Assembly (NCBI RefSeq): GCF_001403615.1
Contig: NZ_LN879457.1
Location: forward strand, 930,001-994,000
Length of the DNA stretch: 64,000 nt
Source of the DNA: Desnuesiella massiliensis
GTDB lineage: Bacteria; Bacillota; Clostridia; Clostridiales; Clostridiaceae
Reading direction: 5' to 3'
The notes under the pieces were generated by a model that saw only the letters and a program-made list of their open reading frames with translations, had not been told where the DNA came from and searched no databases. Below are positions 44,125 through 52,715 of the stretch, piece by piece. The number at the start of each line of letters is the position of its first letter. Positions within the stretch are counted from its first letter, which is position 1. Both the position numbers and the translations under genes were made by a program.

Positions 44125-44148
44125 CTTATGTGAAGTATTAACTTAAGA

Positions 44149-45438
44149 TTAAAAATCAATAGAGCTCAGTACTTCATCAAGACTAGTGATTAAAGTATTA
44201 ATATTTTCTTCATCGATAATTAACGGAGGCTGAAAGGCTAGAACATTTCTATTTTCACCATTCTTGCCAATAAAGATTCCTTTTTCTTTCATGGCTTCAA
44301 GGATCATATCTGTTTCTTTCATAGCAGGTTCTTTATTTTCTTTTACTAATTCTGCACCTAGCATTAATCCTATGCCGCGCACATCACCGATTAAGGAATG
44401 TTTTTCCTTAAGCTGAAGAAGGCCTTGCTTTAACACATTACCTAACTTTTCGGCTTTAATCATTAAATCATGATTTTCAATATATTCTAACACCGCAAGA
44501 GCTGTAGCAGCGGATACTGGATTTCCACCTAGGGTAGAGGCGGAGGGCCTTGTAAAGCTTTGAGCAATTTTATCTGTGGTAATATAGGCAGCAATAGGTA
44601 CTCCATTACCTAGAGCTTTAGCCATGGTCATTATATCAGGAGTTATGCCATAGTGCTCTATAGCAAACATTTTTCCTGTTCTACCGAAACCTGTTTGAAC
44701 TTCATCTATAATTAAAGGAATATTATATTTAGATAAAATAGAGTTTAGGTTTTTAAAGTAATCTTTAGGTGGAGTAATTATACCACCATTGCCTTGAATA
44801 GCTTCTGCAATAAATCCAGCTACTCTACCAGAGGTTTGATTTTTAATTACGCTCTCTACAGCTTCAACGCACTCATAGCCGCAACTCCCTTTGCTTTGCT
44901 TAAAAGGACATCTGTAGCAATAGGGATTTGGAGCAAAATGTATACCGGAAGCTGGATTGGAATCAGTTCTCCACATGCCTATACCTGTGACGCTCATAGT
45001 AAGATGAGTCCTACCATGAAGACCATGATTTAAAGCTATAAATTCACTATGACCTGTAAATAGCTTGGCTAAAAGCAAGGCTCCCTCATTAGCCTCAGAG
45101 CCTGTGCCACAGAAAAAGCTTCTTTTAAGGTCTCCTGGAGTCATATGATATAGCTTTTCAGCTAAATTTACAATGGGCTCTGTAAGATAAATAGTAGTAG
45201 TATGTTGAAGGGCTTTCATTTGATCTATAGTCTTTTCTAATATTTCTTCGTTACAATGACCACAGTTCATTACTGAAACTCCTGAGAAAAAATCTAGATA
45301 TTCCTTGCCTTCACTATCATATAAGTACTGCATTTTTCCCTTAACAATTTGAGGAGCGTTGCTATAGAAATGATAAGAGCAGGGTACCAAGTATTGTTTT
45401 TTCTTTTCAATAATTTTTTCTGCACCTATAAAGGACAT
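44149..45438 (-). CDS. Class III PLP-dependent aminotransferase
   Basis: About 429 residues. PLP-binding features are GTGSEANEGALLLAK, FHGLHGRTHLTMSVTG-type strand, DEVQTGFGRTG and the lysine in AKALGNGVPIAAY. Closest in appearance to the ornithine / alanine-glyoxylate group. A Cys-rich insert (YCYRCPFKQSKGSCGYECVE) is unusual in that group and recalls 2-aminoethylphosphonate or similar transaminases. ATG at 45438 follows AGAGGTGA. Last gene of the ubiD operon, 11 bp after the U32 gene; its link to quinone chemistry is unclear. Confidence 0.85.
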   Translation of the reverse strand: MSFIGAEKIIEKKKQYLVPCSYHFYSNAPQIVKGKMQYLYDSEGKEYLDFFSGVSVMNCGHCNEEILEKTIDQMKALQHTTTIYLTEPIVNLAEKLYHMTPGDLKRSFFCGTGSEANEGALLLAKLFTGHSEFIALNHGLHGRTHLTMSVTGIGMWRTDSNPASGIHFAPNPYCYRCPFKQSKGSCGYECVEAVESVIKNQTSGRVAGFIAEAIQGNGGIITPPKDYFKNLNSILSKYNIPLIIDEVQTGFGRTGKMFAIEHYGITPDIMTMAKALGNGVPIAAYITTDKIAQSFTRPSASTLGGNPVSAATALAVLEYIENHDLMIKAEKLGNVLKQGLLQLKEKHSLIGDVRGIGLMLGAELVKENKEPAMKETDMILEAMKEKGIFIGKNGENRNVLAFQPPLIIDEENINTLITSLDEVLSSIDF

Positions 45439-45449
45439 TTTATTCACCT

Positions 45450-47354
45450 CTAATCATAATTTAGTGCTTGAAGACTTTGACCTCTTCTAGTAATTTCTTT
45501 TAAATCATTTATAGCATAAAGGCTTTCTGGATTTTCGTTATATAAGCTGTTTATGTATACATTAACTATTTTTCCTAAAGTAGCAGAATCATAATGACAA
45601 CCTTCAATTCTAAAACTACTAATGCCTAAGCTTTTAAGAGAGCTAATAATAGGAAGAAGGGATATATCCTTTGAAGGTAATATATGATTTTTGCAGTATT
45701 GATCAGCAAAAACAGGGTGAATATTTCCCTTTTCATCTATTAAGTCCATATTTTCCTTAAGGCAATAGTCAAGGCACCAATCTTGAGAAGAAGTATTATG
45801 CTTTGCAGCTGCAAGACAGTGCTCTAAATACATCACTGTAGGAGCGCCCTGAACTACTATTTCCATAGGTACCTTAGAGTTTTTCATTAAGTCTATTATA
45901 TTATCTGCAGTAGCTTCTAGAGATAAGGTTATTCTTTTTACTCCTTCATTATGATAGAACTCTGAAGAGGCGCTATTTAAAATATTAACTCCAAAATCTC
46001 CAATTAGCTCTAAACCATAGATAGAGAATTTCTTCACTTGACCTAAGTTTGAAATTACTAGACCTTTAACACCCATAGATTTCAACTCTGGTATGAGGTA
46101 GTGAAGCTCTAATATTTGCCTCTCATCAGCCATTCTAGGCAATGCATAATATATATTAGCTTTTGAAGCATATTTTACTGCTTCACCTATCATTGATTTA
46201 CTGAAGGGTTTAAGAGGTTTAAATACTTCAGAAGATATATAAATCTCTCTAGCACCATTATCATAAGCAGCTTTTAAAGCCTCTAAATTATTTACTTTTA
46301 CAGATAGGATTATTTCTGATTTAGTATTGGTTATATTTTTAAACTTTTCTTCTAGCTGAGCTACTCTCTGCTCATTGCAATCAAATTCCTCTACTGCTCT
46401 GCTAAAGATTCTTGGTTCTCTTTTCCCATCCATATCAATGTTTATGCTTCCAGGCTTTTTAAAAGCATAGGCTGTGGAAATATTTCTTACTCTATTATCA
46501 TATAGATAATTGCTAGTAACCTCATCTATAGAATAGGCCGTAGGCTCCTCTATATATTTATCTATGGCTTCGCCGTAGGAATCTATTATGTGAAGGAGAT
46601 GTTCGCTATCTCTCATTCTTCCTTCTATCTTAAAAGAACAAACACCAGAATTTATTAGTTCAGGCAATTGCCTAAATAGACTCATATCCTTTACTGCTAG
46701 GGGATATGAATATTCCTCGGAGTTGTCTTGTTTATAACACCATCTGCAGGGCTTCATGCATAGACCACGGTTACTGCTTTTGCCAAAAAGCATACCGCTA
46801 TAGAGGCACTGAGCGCCATGTACAGAACACATATCCCCATGAATAAAATACTCAAATTCTACATTTAAATCCTTTGATAGGATTTTTATAGTATCTAAGG
46901 ATATTTCTCTAGAAGTCACCACTCTGGTTACTCCGAGTTCTATAGCTCTTTCTATCATGGGTTTATTATGTACATTAGCCATAACACTGAGATGCATATT
47001 TAAATTAAGATTTAAGTCCTTTATTTTCTTTATTACACCAAAATCTTGGATTATTAGTGCATCGGGCTGTACCTTATCTAAAAAAATTAAAAATTCTTCG
47101 CAAGCCTTAATTTCCTTTTCATTCATCATATTATTAAAGGTTATATAGACTTTTTTATTTAGGCTATGAGCTAAAGCTATAGCCTCTTCAATCTCTTCAT
47201 TAGTTAAGTTATGATCTTTTCTATGCATTCTCATATTAAAGTTTTTTCCGCCAAAATAAACCGCATCGGCTTTACTTTGAATTATAGTTAAAAAATCCTT
47301 AAAGGTACCTGCGGGAGCTAGAAGTTCTATTTCTCTTCCATTAAATATTCTCAT
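45450..47354 (-). CDS. Tandem U32-family protein, Fe-S hydroxylase type
   Basis: About 634 residues in two U32 (TIM-barrel-like) halves, 1-330 and 345-634. The first half has C176, C183, C199 and C239 in HGDMCSVHGAQC...RGLCMKPC...GVCSF, spacing very close to the 4Fe-4S Cys of E. coli UbiU (169, 176, 193, 232). The second half has C513, C527, C531 and C554. U32 proteins of this kind are oxygen-independent hydroxylases (UbiU/UbiV on ubiquinone precursors; TrhP, RlhA on RNA). ATG at 47354 follows GGAGGT. It lies 2 bp from the ABC permease and in one operon with ubiD-ubiA-ubiX, which favours a quinone-ring substrate, but RNA hydroxylation remains possible. Confidence 0.85.
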   Translation of the reverse strand: MRIFNGREIELLAPAGTFKDFLTIIQSKADAVYFGGKNFNMRMHRKDHNLTNEEIEEAIALAHSLNKKVYITFNNMMNEKEIKACEEFLIFLDKVQPDALIIQDFGVIKKIKDLNLNLNMHLSVMANVHNKPMIERAIELGVTRVVTSREISLDTIKILSKDLNVEFEYFIHGDMCSVHGAQCLYSGMLFGKSSNRGLCMKPCRWCYKQDNSEEYSYPLAVKDMSLFRQLPELINSGVCSFKIEGRMRDSEHLLHIIDSYGEAIDKYIEEPTAYSIDEVTSNYLYDNRVRNISTAYAFKKPGSINIDMDGKREPRIFSRAVEEFDCNEQRVAQLEEKFKNITNTKSEIILSVKVNNLEALKAAYDNGAREIYISSEVFKPLKPFSKSMIGEAVKYASKANIYYALPRMADERQILELHYLIPELKSMGVKGLVISNLGQVKKFSIYGLELIGDFGVNILNSASSEFYHNEGVKRITLSLEATADNIIDLMKNSKVPMEIVVQGAPTVMYLEHCLAAAKHNTSSQDWCLDYCLKENMDLIDEKGNIHPVFADQYCKNHILPSKDISLLPIISSLKSLGISSFRIEGCHYDSATLGKIVNVYINSLYNENPESLYAINDLKEITRRGQSLQALNYD

Positions 47355-47356
47355 GA

Positions 47357-48097
47357 TTACCTCCATCTGCAAAAATATTGCTCTAACAAATCTACTAAAG
47401 TGAAAAGAAAAAATCCAAGTATACTAATAAGCACAATGCCAGTATACATTGATATATAGTCAATTTTCATCCAAGAATCCATAATAAAATATCCCATGCC
47501 ATATCTAGTGCCGTAGGTTTCTGTAAAAAATAACACTGAAATTGCAGTGCCTAAAGCTAATCTAATAGAAGTAAAGATTTCTGATAGTATAGAAGGAAAT
47601 AATACTTCTTTAAGAATTTGAAATCTAGAAGCACCTAAGCATTTAAGAGGATAAAAAATCTCTTTTGGTATATTTTTTATACTATCCCTTGTGGTTATGA
47701 TAACTTGAAAAATTACGATGAGAACAATCATCACTATTTTAGATTTTTCCTTAATGCCAAGAGTCAGCATTAAAATTGGCAGCAAAGAAATTTTAGGTAT
47801 GGGATAAGTGAAATATACTAAGGGAGCTATTATGTTGTCAAAAGTTTTAGAATAGTAACTTATTATTCCAATAAATACTCCTAATATTAAGGAGATAGCT
47901 ATTCCTAAAAATATCCTCATGAAGCTGTAGGTAAAATGAATATATAAATCTGAAAAATTCATGGTAAAAAGATTTTTATATACCTCAAAAGGGAGAGGGA
48001 GAATATTCATATTTACCGCTTTAGATAAGATAATCCATATAAGATTTATTATTATAAAGCCTTTGAAAAAATATTGAAATCTATTTTGTATATTCAT
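47357..48097 (-). CDS. NitT/TauT-type ABC importer permease
   Basis: About 246 residues with six membrane segments and the EAA-like loop KCLGASRFQILKEVLFPSI. It is the permease of the sulfonate/nitrate/taurine-like importer class. The ATG at 48097 shares a TAATG with the ATPase stop; an ATG 9 bases earlier is too near AAGGA. Neighbours fix it as the partner of the ATPase and binding protein. Confidence 0.88.
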   Translation of the reverse strand: MNIQNRFQYFFKGFIIINLIWIILSKAVNMNILPLPFEVYKNLFTMNFSDLYIHFTYSFMRIFLGIAISLILGVFIGIISYYSKTFDNIIAPLVYFTYPIPKISLLPILMLTLGIKEKSKIVMIVLIVIFQVIITTRDSIKNIPKEIFYPLKCLGASRFQILKEVLFPSILSEIFTSIRLALGTAISVLFFTETYGTRYGMGYFIMDSWMKIDYISMYTGIVLISILGFFLFTLVDLLEQYFCRWR

Positions 48098-48828
48098 TAA
48101 ATCCATTCCTTTTTGATGAATTGTCGTATTTTATGACTAATGTCATTATAAGAGGAGGAGCATCTACCTTCCTCTAAATAAAAGCTTGTATTATTAATAA
48201 TCTTCATAACCCTTGTAGGCAGGGGAGACAAGAGAACTATATTTTCTCCTAAATAGACCGCTTCCTCTATACTATGGGTAATGAACAAAGTGGTTATACT
48301 GAATTCTCTCCATAGTGATAGAAATAGCTCTTGGGTACTTTCTCTAGTTAATTCATCTAGGGAAGAAAAGGGTTCGTCCATTAGCAATATATCTGGCTTA
48401 AGGGCAAAGGCCCTTGCTATGGCTACCCTTTGTTTTTGGCCGCCGCTTAATTCCTTAGGGAATCTATGAAGTAATGCCGTTAATTGCAGTTTTTCTATTA
48501 ATGAATTAATATACTCTTTTTCAATAGCTAATCCTTTGATTTTTAAACCAAGAATAATATTTTCTTCTACAGTTTTCCAAGGAAGCAAACCAAAGTTTTG
48601 AGGTATCATGCCAATTAAATTATTATTAGGATTAAGGGCTTTTTCATCCATAGAAATAGAGCCCTCATAATTATTTATAAGCCCCGCAATAAGGTTTAGT
48701 AAGGTAGACTTGCCGCAACCAGATGGGCCAATGAAGGTATAAATTCTTCCTTTTTCAATATTCAAATTAAAATCCTTTATAATGGCATTACCATTATAGG
48801 AAAAGTTCAATTTTTCTACGGAAAGCAT
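48097..48828 (-). CDS. NitT/TauT-type ABC importer ATPase
   Basis: 243 residues. Walker A GPSGCGKST, Q-loop MIPQNFGLLPW, signature LSGGQKQRVAIARA and Walker B DILLMDEPFSSLD are intact; length and sequence match SsuB/TauB-like ATPases. GAGGT precedes the ATG. Between the binding protein (5 bp) and permease (overlap). Confidence 0.9.
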   Translation of the reverse strand: MLSVEKLNFSYNGNAIIKDFNLNIEKGRIYTFIGPSGCGKSTLLNLIAGLINNYEGSISMDEKALNPNNNLIGMIPQNFGLLPWKTVEENIILGLKIKGLAIEKEYINSLIEKLQLTALLHRFPKELSGGQKQRVAIARAFALKPDILLMDEPFSSLDELTRESTQELFLSLWREFSITTLFITHSIEEAVYLGENIVLLSPLPTRVMKIINNTSFYLEEGRCSSSYNDISHKIRQFIKKEWI

Positions 48829-48833
48829 TATGT

Positions 48834-49784
48834 CTACCTCACTGCAAAATCATCTACTAAATCAGAGGGTTTTAAATCCTTAGAAGCTAAGTTTTTATCT
48901 ATTAGCCATTCTATTGCAAATTTTAAATCCTCCTCTTTAGGAAGAGTGTTTTTTCTAAATTTAGGTAAAGAAATGGAGCCTTTCATTTCTTTTGGAAAAC
49001 CTATTTCTTTTATAAGGATATCCTCATAGCTAGCTAAAGATTCCTTCTCTATATAGTCAATGGCTTCATTATAGGATTTATATAATTTTTTTATTTCTTC
49101 ATTTTTTTCTTTGATAGCCTTTGAGGTAAAAGCTGTTACACCAGGGGCGATACCTAGCTTTTCGCTATCACTTATGAGCAAACCTCCATCCTTCATTGCT
49201 AGTGATGAAAAAGGTTCTGGTAAAAGAGCGCCTTGAGCTTTATTATTTCTTAGCATTTCTAACCTAACCGGTATTTGAGGAACTTCTTCTTTCACTACCT
49301 CTGTTTCTTTAATATTTGATTTTTTAAGTATGCTATCCAAAATAAATTCTATAACGGTATTTTTAGATATTATTATATTTCTATTTTTTAAGTCTTCCAC
49401 TGATTTAATACCTGATTCACTGCTAGAAACTAATTGAAATTTACCATCAGTACTACCTGTAATCCTTAGGTCAAGACCGCTCTTTTTCAACAAGCCTACC
49501 CCCACCAAGTCAGTACAAACTCCGTCTAAAGATCCACTTTGAAGAGCTGCATCTCTATCCTTAGCGCTTTTAAAGGATTCAATATTAACTTTTATACCAT
49601 TTTTTTCAAAGATGCCTTTTTCCTTTGCAACTATATAGGGAAAGGCATCTACTGAAGGCATTACTCCAATATTTATTTCCTTTAGCGGTTTAGAGTTATT
49701 TTCTTTTTTATTATTACTGCTGCTACAAGCAGTTATATTTGCTGCCAATAAAGAAGCTAAAAATATGCTACATATTTTTTTCAT
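48834..49784 (-). CDS. NitT/TauT-type substrate-binding lipoprotein
   Basis: 316 residues. Lipoprotein signal with Cys20 (NITACSS). Binding-protein fold of the SsuA/ThiY type: INIGVMPSVDAFPYIVAKEKGIFEKNGI at the start and GSLDGVCTDLVGVGL. Such proteins bind small organic anions and aromatic acids. It is only 3 bp from ubiX and in the same operon as ubiA/ubiD, so an aromatic quinone precursor is a plausible ligand (inference). The MqnA/MqnD enzymes share this fold, but the lipobox argues for transport. Confidence 0.85.
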   Translation of the reverse strand: MKKICSIFLASLLAANITACSSSNNKKENNSKPLKEINIGVMPSVDAFPYIVAKEKGIFEKNGIKVNIESFKSAKDRDAALQSGSLDGVCTDLVGVGLLKKSGLDLRITGSTDGKFQLVSSSESGIKSVEDLKNRNIIISKNTVIEFILDSILKKSNIKETEVVKEEVPQIPVRLEMLRNNKAQGALLPEPFSSLAMKDGGLLISDSEKLGIAPGVTAFTSKAIKEKNEEIKKLYKSYNEAIDYIEKESLASYEDILIKEIGFPKEMKGSISLPKFRKNTLPKEEDLKFAIEWLIDKNLASKDLKPSDLVDDFAVR

Positions 49785-49787
49785 GTA

Positions 49788-50363
49788 TTAGTTACCCCAT
49801 TTCTTAAATAAATTATTTTCTATACTTAATGTATCTAATATTTTTCCTACTACAAAGTTTATTACATCCTCTAAGTTCTCTGGCTTATGATAAAAACCAG
49901 GCATGGCAGGCAAAATTGTAACACCACTTTCACTAAGAATAAGCATATTCTTAAGGTGGATAGAGCTTAAAGGTGTTTCTCTAGGAACTATAACTAAAGG
50001 TCTTTTCTCTTTTATGCATACATCCGCTGCTCTACCTATTAGATTTTTTGATACCCCATGAGCTATTTCACCAAGAGAAGACATGGAGCAGGGAAGTATT
50101 ATCATACCATCCGTTTTAAAAGATCCACTAGCCACAGAAGAAAATAGATTATCAACATCTTCTAGGGTTATATTGCCGTATTTTTCCTTCATATCTTCTA
50201 TAAAATTTAAAAGTTTTATACCTGTTTCATATTCTAAAACTTTTGCCCCATTATCACTTACAACGAGATGAATTGAATAACCATTTTTTAATAGTTCTTC
50301 AATTAATTTTACAGCATAAATGCTACCGCTAGCACCAGTAATGGCTATTATGTATTTTTTCAA
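49788..50363 (-). CDS. ubiX: Flavin prenyltransferase UbiX
   Basis: 191 residues of the UbiX/Pad family. FMN-site motif TGASGSIYAVKLIEELL at the start, PCSMSSLGEIAHGVSKNLIGRAADV in the middle and PRETPLSSIHLKNML with PAMPGFYHKP near the end. It attaches a dimethylallyl group to FMN to make prenylated FMN, the cofactor UbiD needs. TTG start after GAGGTGAT. Spaced 4 bp after ubiA. Confidence 0.94.
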   Translation of the reverse strand: MKKYIIAITGASGSIYAVKLIEELLKNGYSIHLVVSDNGAKVLEYETGIKLLNFIEDMKEKYGNITLEDVDNLFSSVASGSFKTDGMIILPCSMSSLGEIAHGVSKNLIGRAADVCIKEKRPLVIVPRETPLSSIHLKNMLILSESGVTILPAMPGFYHKPENLEDVINFVVGKILDTLSIENNLFKKWGN

Positions 50364-50367
50364 AATA

Positions 50368-51243
50368 TCACCTCAATAAAAAAATATCCAATGTGCTAAA
50401 TACAAGAAACACCACACTAACTAATTCATTGATATTATAAGAAGCAATTTTTGCATGGGTTAAGTCTTCTGGGGACACCATCTTATGTTCAATAAATAGT
50501 AGTATAGCCATGATTATAATACCTATTAAATAAATCCATCCCATGGAAGCTATAAAATAGATGGAGAATAAAATAAGTATAGCTACAAAGTGAAAAAAAG
50601 AGGATATGTATAGTGCATTTTTTATTCCAAATATGGAAGGAATAGAAAATAATCCTTCTCTTCTATCGAAATCTACGTCTTGAGAGCCATAAATTATATC
50701 AAATCCTGCCACCCATAAAGCATTAGCTGCACCTAGGAAAAGACAAGTCCAAGATATATTACCAGCTACTGCTATCCAAGCACCTACAGGAGCGCCGGCA
50801 CAGGTCACTCCTAAGGCTATATGGCAAGCCCATGTGAATCTTTTAGTATAAGAATAAGATATTAAAAGAATCAAAGCTACAGGCAGCAGCATCACACATA
50901 ATGGGTTTAGCATGAAGGCTCCAATTACTAATAGAGCAAAGCATCCTGTGGTAAATAGTATTACTTCAGATTTTTTCATTAGACCTTGAGGTAATTGGCG
51001 GTGAGAAGTTCTAGGATTCTTAGCATCAAATTTCATATCTATGACTCTATTAATAGCGTTAGCTCCAGTTCTAGCACCTATAAAAGCTACTAATATCCAA
51101 AATAAGGTTCTAAAAGAAGGTAGTCCATTAGCAGCTAAAAGCATGGAAAGCAGTGCAAAGGAAAAAGAGAATATGGTGTGAGAAAACATAACTAATACAC
51201 CATAATCCTGAATTTTCTTTATTATCTTTTTGCTATATTCCAT
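50368..51243 (-). CDS. ubiA: UbiA-type aromatic prenyltransferase (MqnP-like)
   Basis: 291 residues with eight or nine membrane segments. Two Asp-rich diphosphate motifs: NAINRVIDMKFDAKNPRTSHR and DIIYGSQDVDFDRREGLFSIP, as in 4-hydroxybenzoate and 1,4-dihydroxy-6-naphthoate prenyltransferases. It joins a polyprenyl chain to an aromatic acid in the membrane. Its start overlaps the end of ubiD by 11 bases. MqnP of the futalosine pathway is the nearest function by context; the aromatic acceptor is uncertain. Confidence 0.9.
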   Translation of the reverse strand: MEYSKKIIKKIQDYGVLVMFSHTIFSFSFALLSMLLAANGLPSFRTLFWILVAFIGARTGANAINRVIDMKFDAKNPRTSHRQLPQGLMKKSEVILFTTGCFALLVIGAFMLNPLCVMLLPVALILLISYSYTKRFTWACHIALGVTCAGAPVGAWIAVAGNISWTCLFLGAANALWVAGFDIIYGSQDVDFDRREGLFSIPSIFGIKNALYISSFFHFVAILILFSIYFIASMGWIYLIGIIIMAILLFIEHKMVSPEDLTHAKIASYNINELVSVVFLVFSTLDIFLLR

Positions 51244-52678
51244 ACTCCTTCCACCTCTTTTCCACCAAATCCTTTATTTCCTGACACATTTCAATATCAT
51301 TAGGCCATTCTCTGGTATGACCTTCGCTAGACCACTTTTTAGTAGCATCTATACCCATTTTATGGCCATAATGCGGTAGGTTAGAAGCGTGGTCTAAGGC
51401 ATCTAAAGGTCCTTCTACAATTACTACATCTCGTTTTGCATCAATATTATTAAATACTTTCCAAGCTACGGTGGAAAGATCGTGAGGATCCACATTCTCA
51501 TCTACTACTATTATCATTTTAGTATACATCATTTGGCCTATACCCCATAAGGAGTGCATGATTTTTTTTGCGTGACCTGGATATCTCTTTTTTATGGAGA
51601 CTATAACGCAATTATGAAATACTCCCTCTAAAGGGAAATTAAACTCAATAATTTCAGGATACTGCATTTTTAATAAAGGTAAAAATATTCTCTCTGTAGC
51701 TTTTCCTATATAACAATCTTCCATAGGGGGCTTGCCTACGATGGTAGTAGGGTATACTGCATCTTTTTTATGGGTGACACAAGTTACATGGAAAACAGGG
51801 TAATAATCAGCTAAGGAATAGTAACCTGTATGATCACCAAAAGGACCTTCCAATTTTAAAGGTTCATTTACATCTACATAACCTTCTAGTATAAACTCTG
51901 CATCTGCAGGCACATATATATCGTTGGTTATGGATTTTACTAATTTTACAGGAGATTTTCTCAAAAAGCCTGCAAACATCATCTCATCTATCATTTTAGG
52001 CAGAGGTGCAGTGGCAGCATAAGTGATAGCAGGATCGCAGCCTAGAGCTACGGATACTGGCATTTTTCCAACTAACTTTTTATATTTTTCGTAAATCTCT
52101 CTTCCGTCTTTATGTAAATGCCAGTGCATTCCAGTAGAATTTTTATCAAAAACCTGTAATCTATACATTCCCATGTTCTGTATGCCCGTTTCAGGATCCT
52201 TAGTTATTACTAAAGGCAAAGTTATAAATTTTCCACCATCCTCTGGCCAACATTTTAAAACTGGCAAGGAATCTAAATCTGGATCTTCTTCAATAACCTC
52301 TTGGCAAGAGCCCTTAGTAGGAAGTTTTAAAGGAAACACCGCAGCTAACCTAGCGAATTTAGGAAGGGATTTAAACTTGTTCATTAAGCCTAGATAATTG
52401 GACATATCAATAAAATCTCCAATGGTAGAGCCGATTTCATCAAGGCTATCTACTCCTAAAGCTAAATTCATTCTTTCATAGGTTCCCATAGCGTTTATAA
52501 GCAGGGGATATTTTGACCCCTTAACATTTTCAAAAAGAAGAGCTGGACCATATTGCTTTGATATCCTATCTGCTATTTCAGTAATTTCAAGCTCAGCACT
52601 TACTTCAGCCTTTACTCTCCTTAATAGATTCTTTTCTTCTAGCACTTTAACAAAATGCTGCAAATCTTTATAAGCCAT
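51233..52678 (-). CDS. ubiD: UbiD-family prenyl-FMN decarboxylase (MqnL-like)
   Basis: About 481 residues. UbiD family segments include GADPAITYAATAPLP-type strand, EFILEGYVDVNEPLKLEGPFGDHTGYYSLADYYPVFHVTCVTH and IVVDENVDPHDLSTVAWKVFNNID. The E-R-E catalytic set is compatible, with ERIFLPLLK in place. It removes the carboxyl group after prenylation. The ATG at 52678 (MAYKDLQ) follows GAGGAGAGA. It heads the ubiD-A-X run and lies 37 bp after apbE. Confidence 0.93.
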   Translation of the reverse strand: MAYKDLQHFVKVLEEKNLLRRVKAEVSAELEITEIADRISKQYGPALLFENVKGSKYPLLINAMGTYERMNLALGVDSLDEIGSTIGDFIDMSNYLGLMNKFKSLPKFARLAAVFPLKLPTKGSCQEVIEEDPDLDSLPVLKCWPEDGGKFITLPLVITKDPETGIQNMGMYRLQVFDKNSTGMHWHLHKDGREIYEKYKKLVGKMPVSVALGCDPAITYAATAPLPKMIDEMMFAGFLRKSPVKLVKSITNDIYVPADAEFILEGYVDVNEPLKLEGPFGDHTGYYSLADYYPVFHVTCVTHKKDAVYPTTIVGKPPMEDCYIGKATERIFLPLLKMQYPEIIEFNFPLEGVFHNCVIVSIKKRYPGHAKKIMHSLWGIGQMMYTKMIIVVDENVDPHDLSTVAWKVFNNIDAKRDVVIVEGPLDALDHASNLPHYGHKMGIDATKKWSSEGHTREWPNDIEMCQEIKDLVEKRWKEYGI

Positions 52679-52715
52679 GAAATCTCTCCTCAAATATTAT
52701 AATTGGGCTTCTTTC

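Noticed and set aside
48834..49784. MqnA/MqnD-type enzyme instead of a binding protein
   Set aside because: Same fold family, but it has a lipoprotein signal and adjoining ATPase and permease genes.
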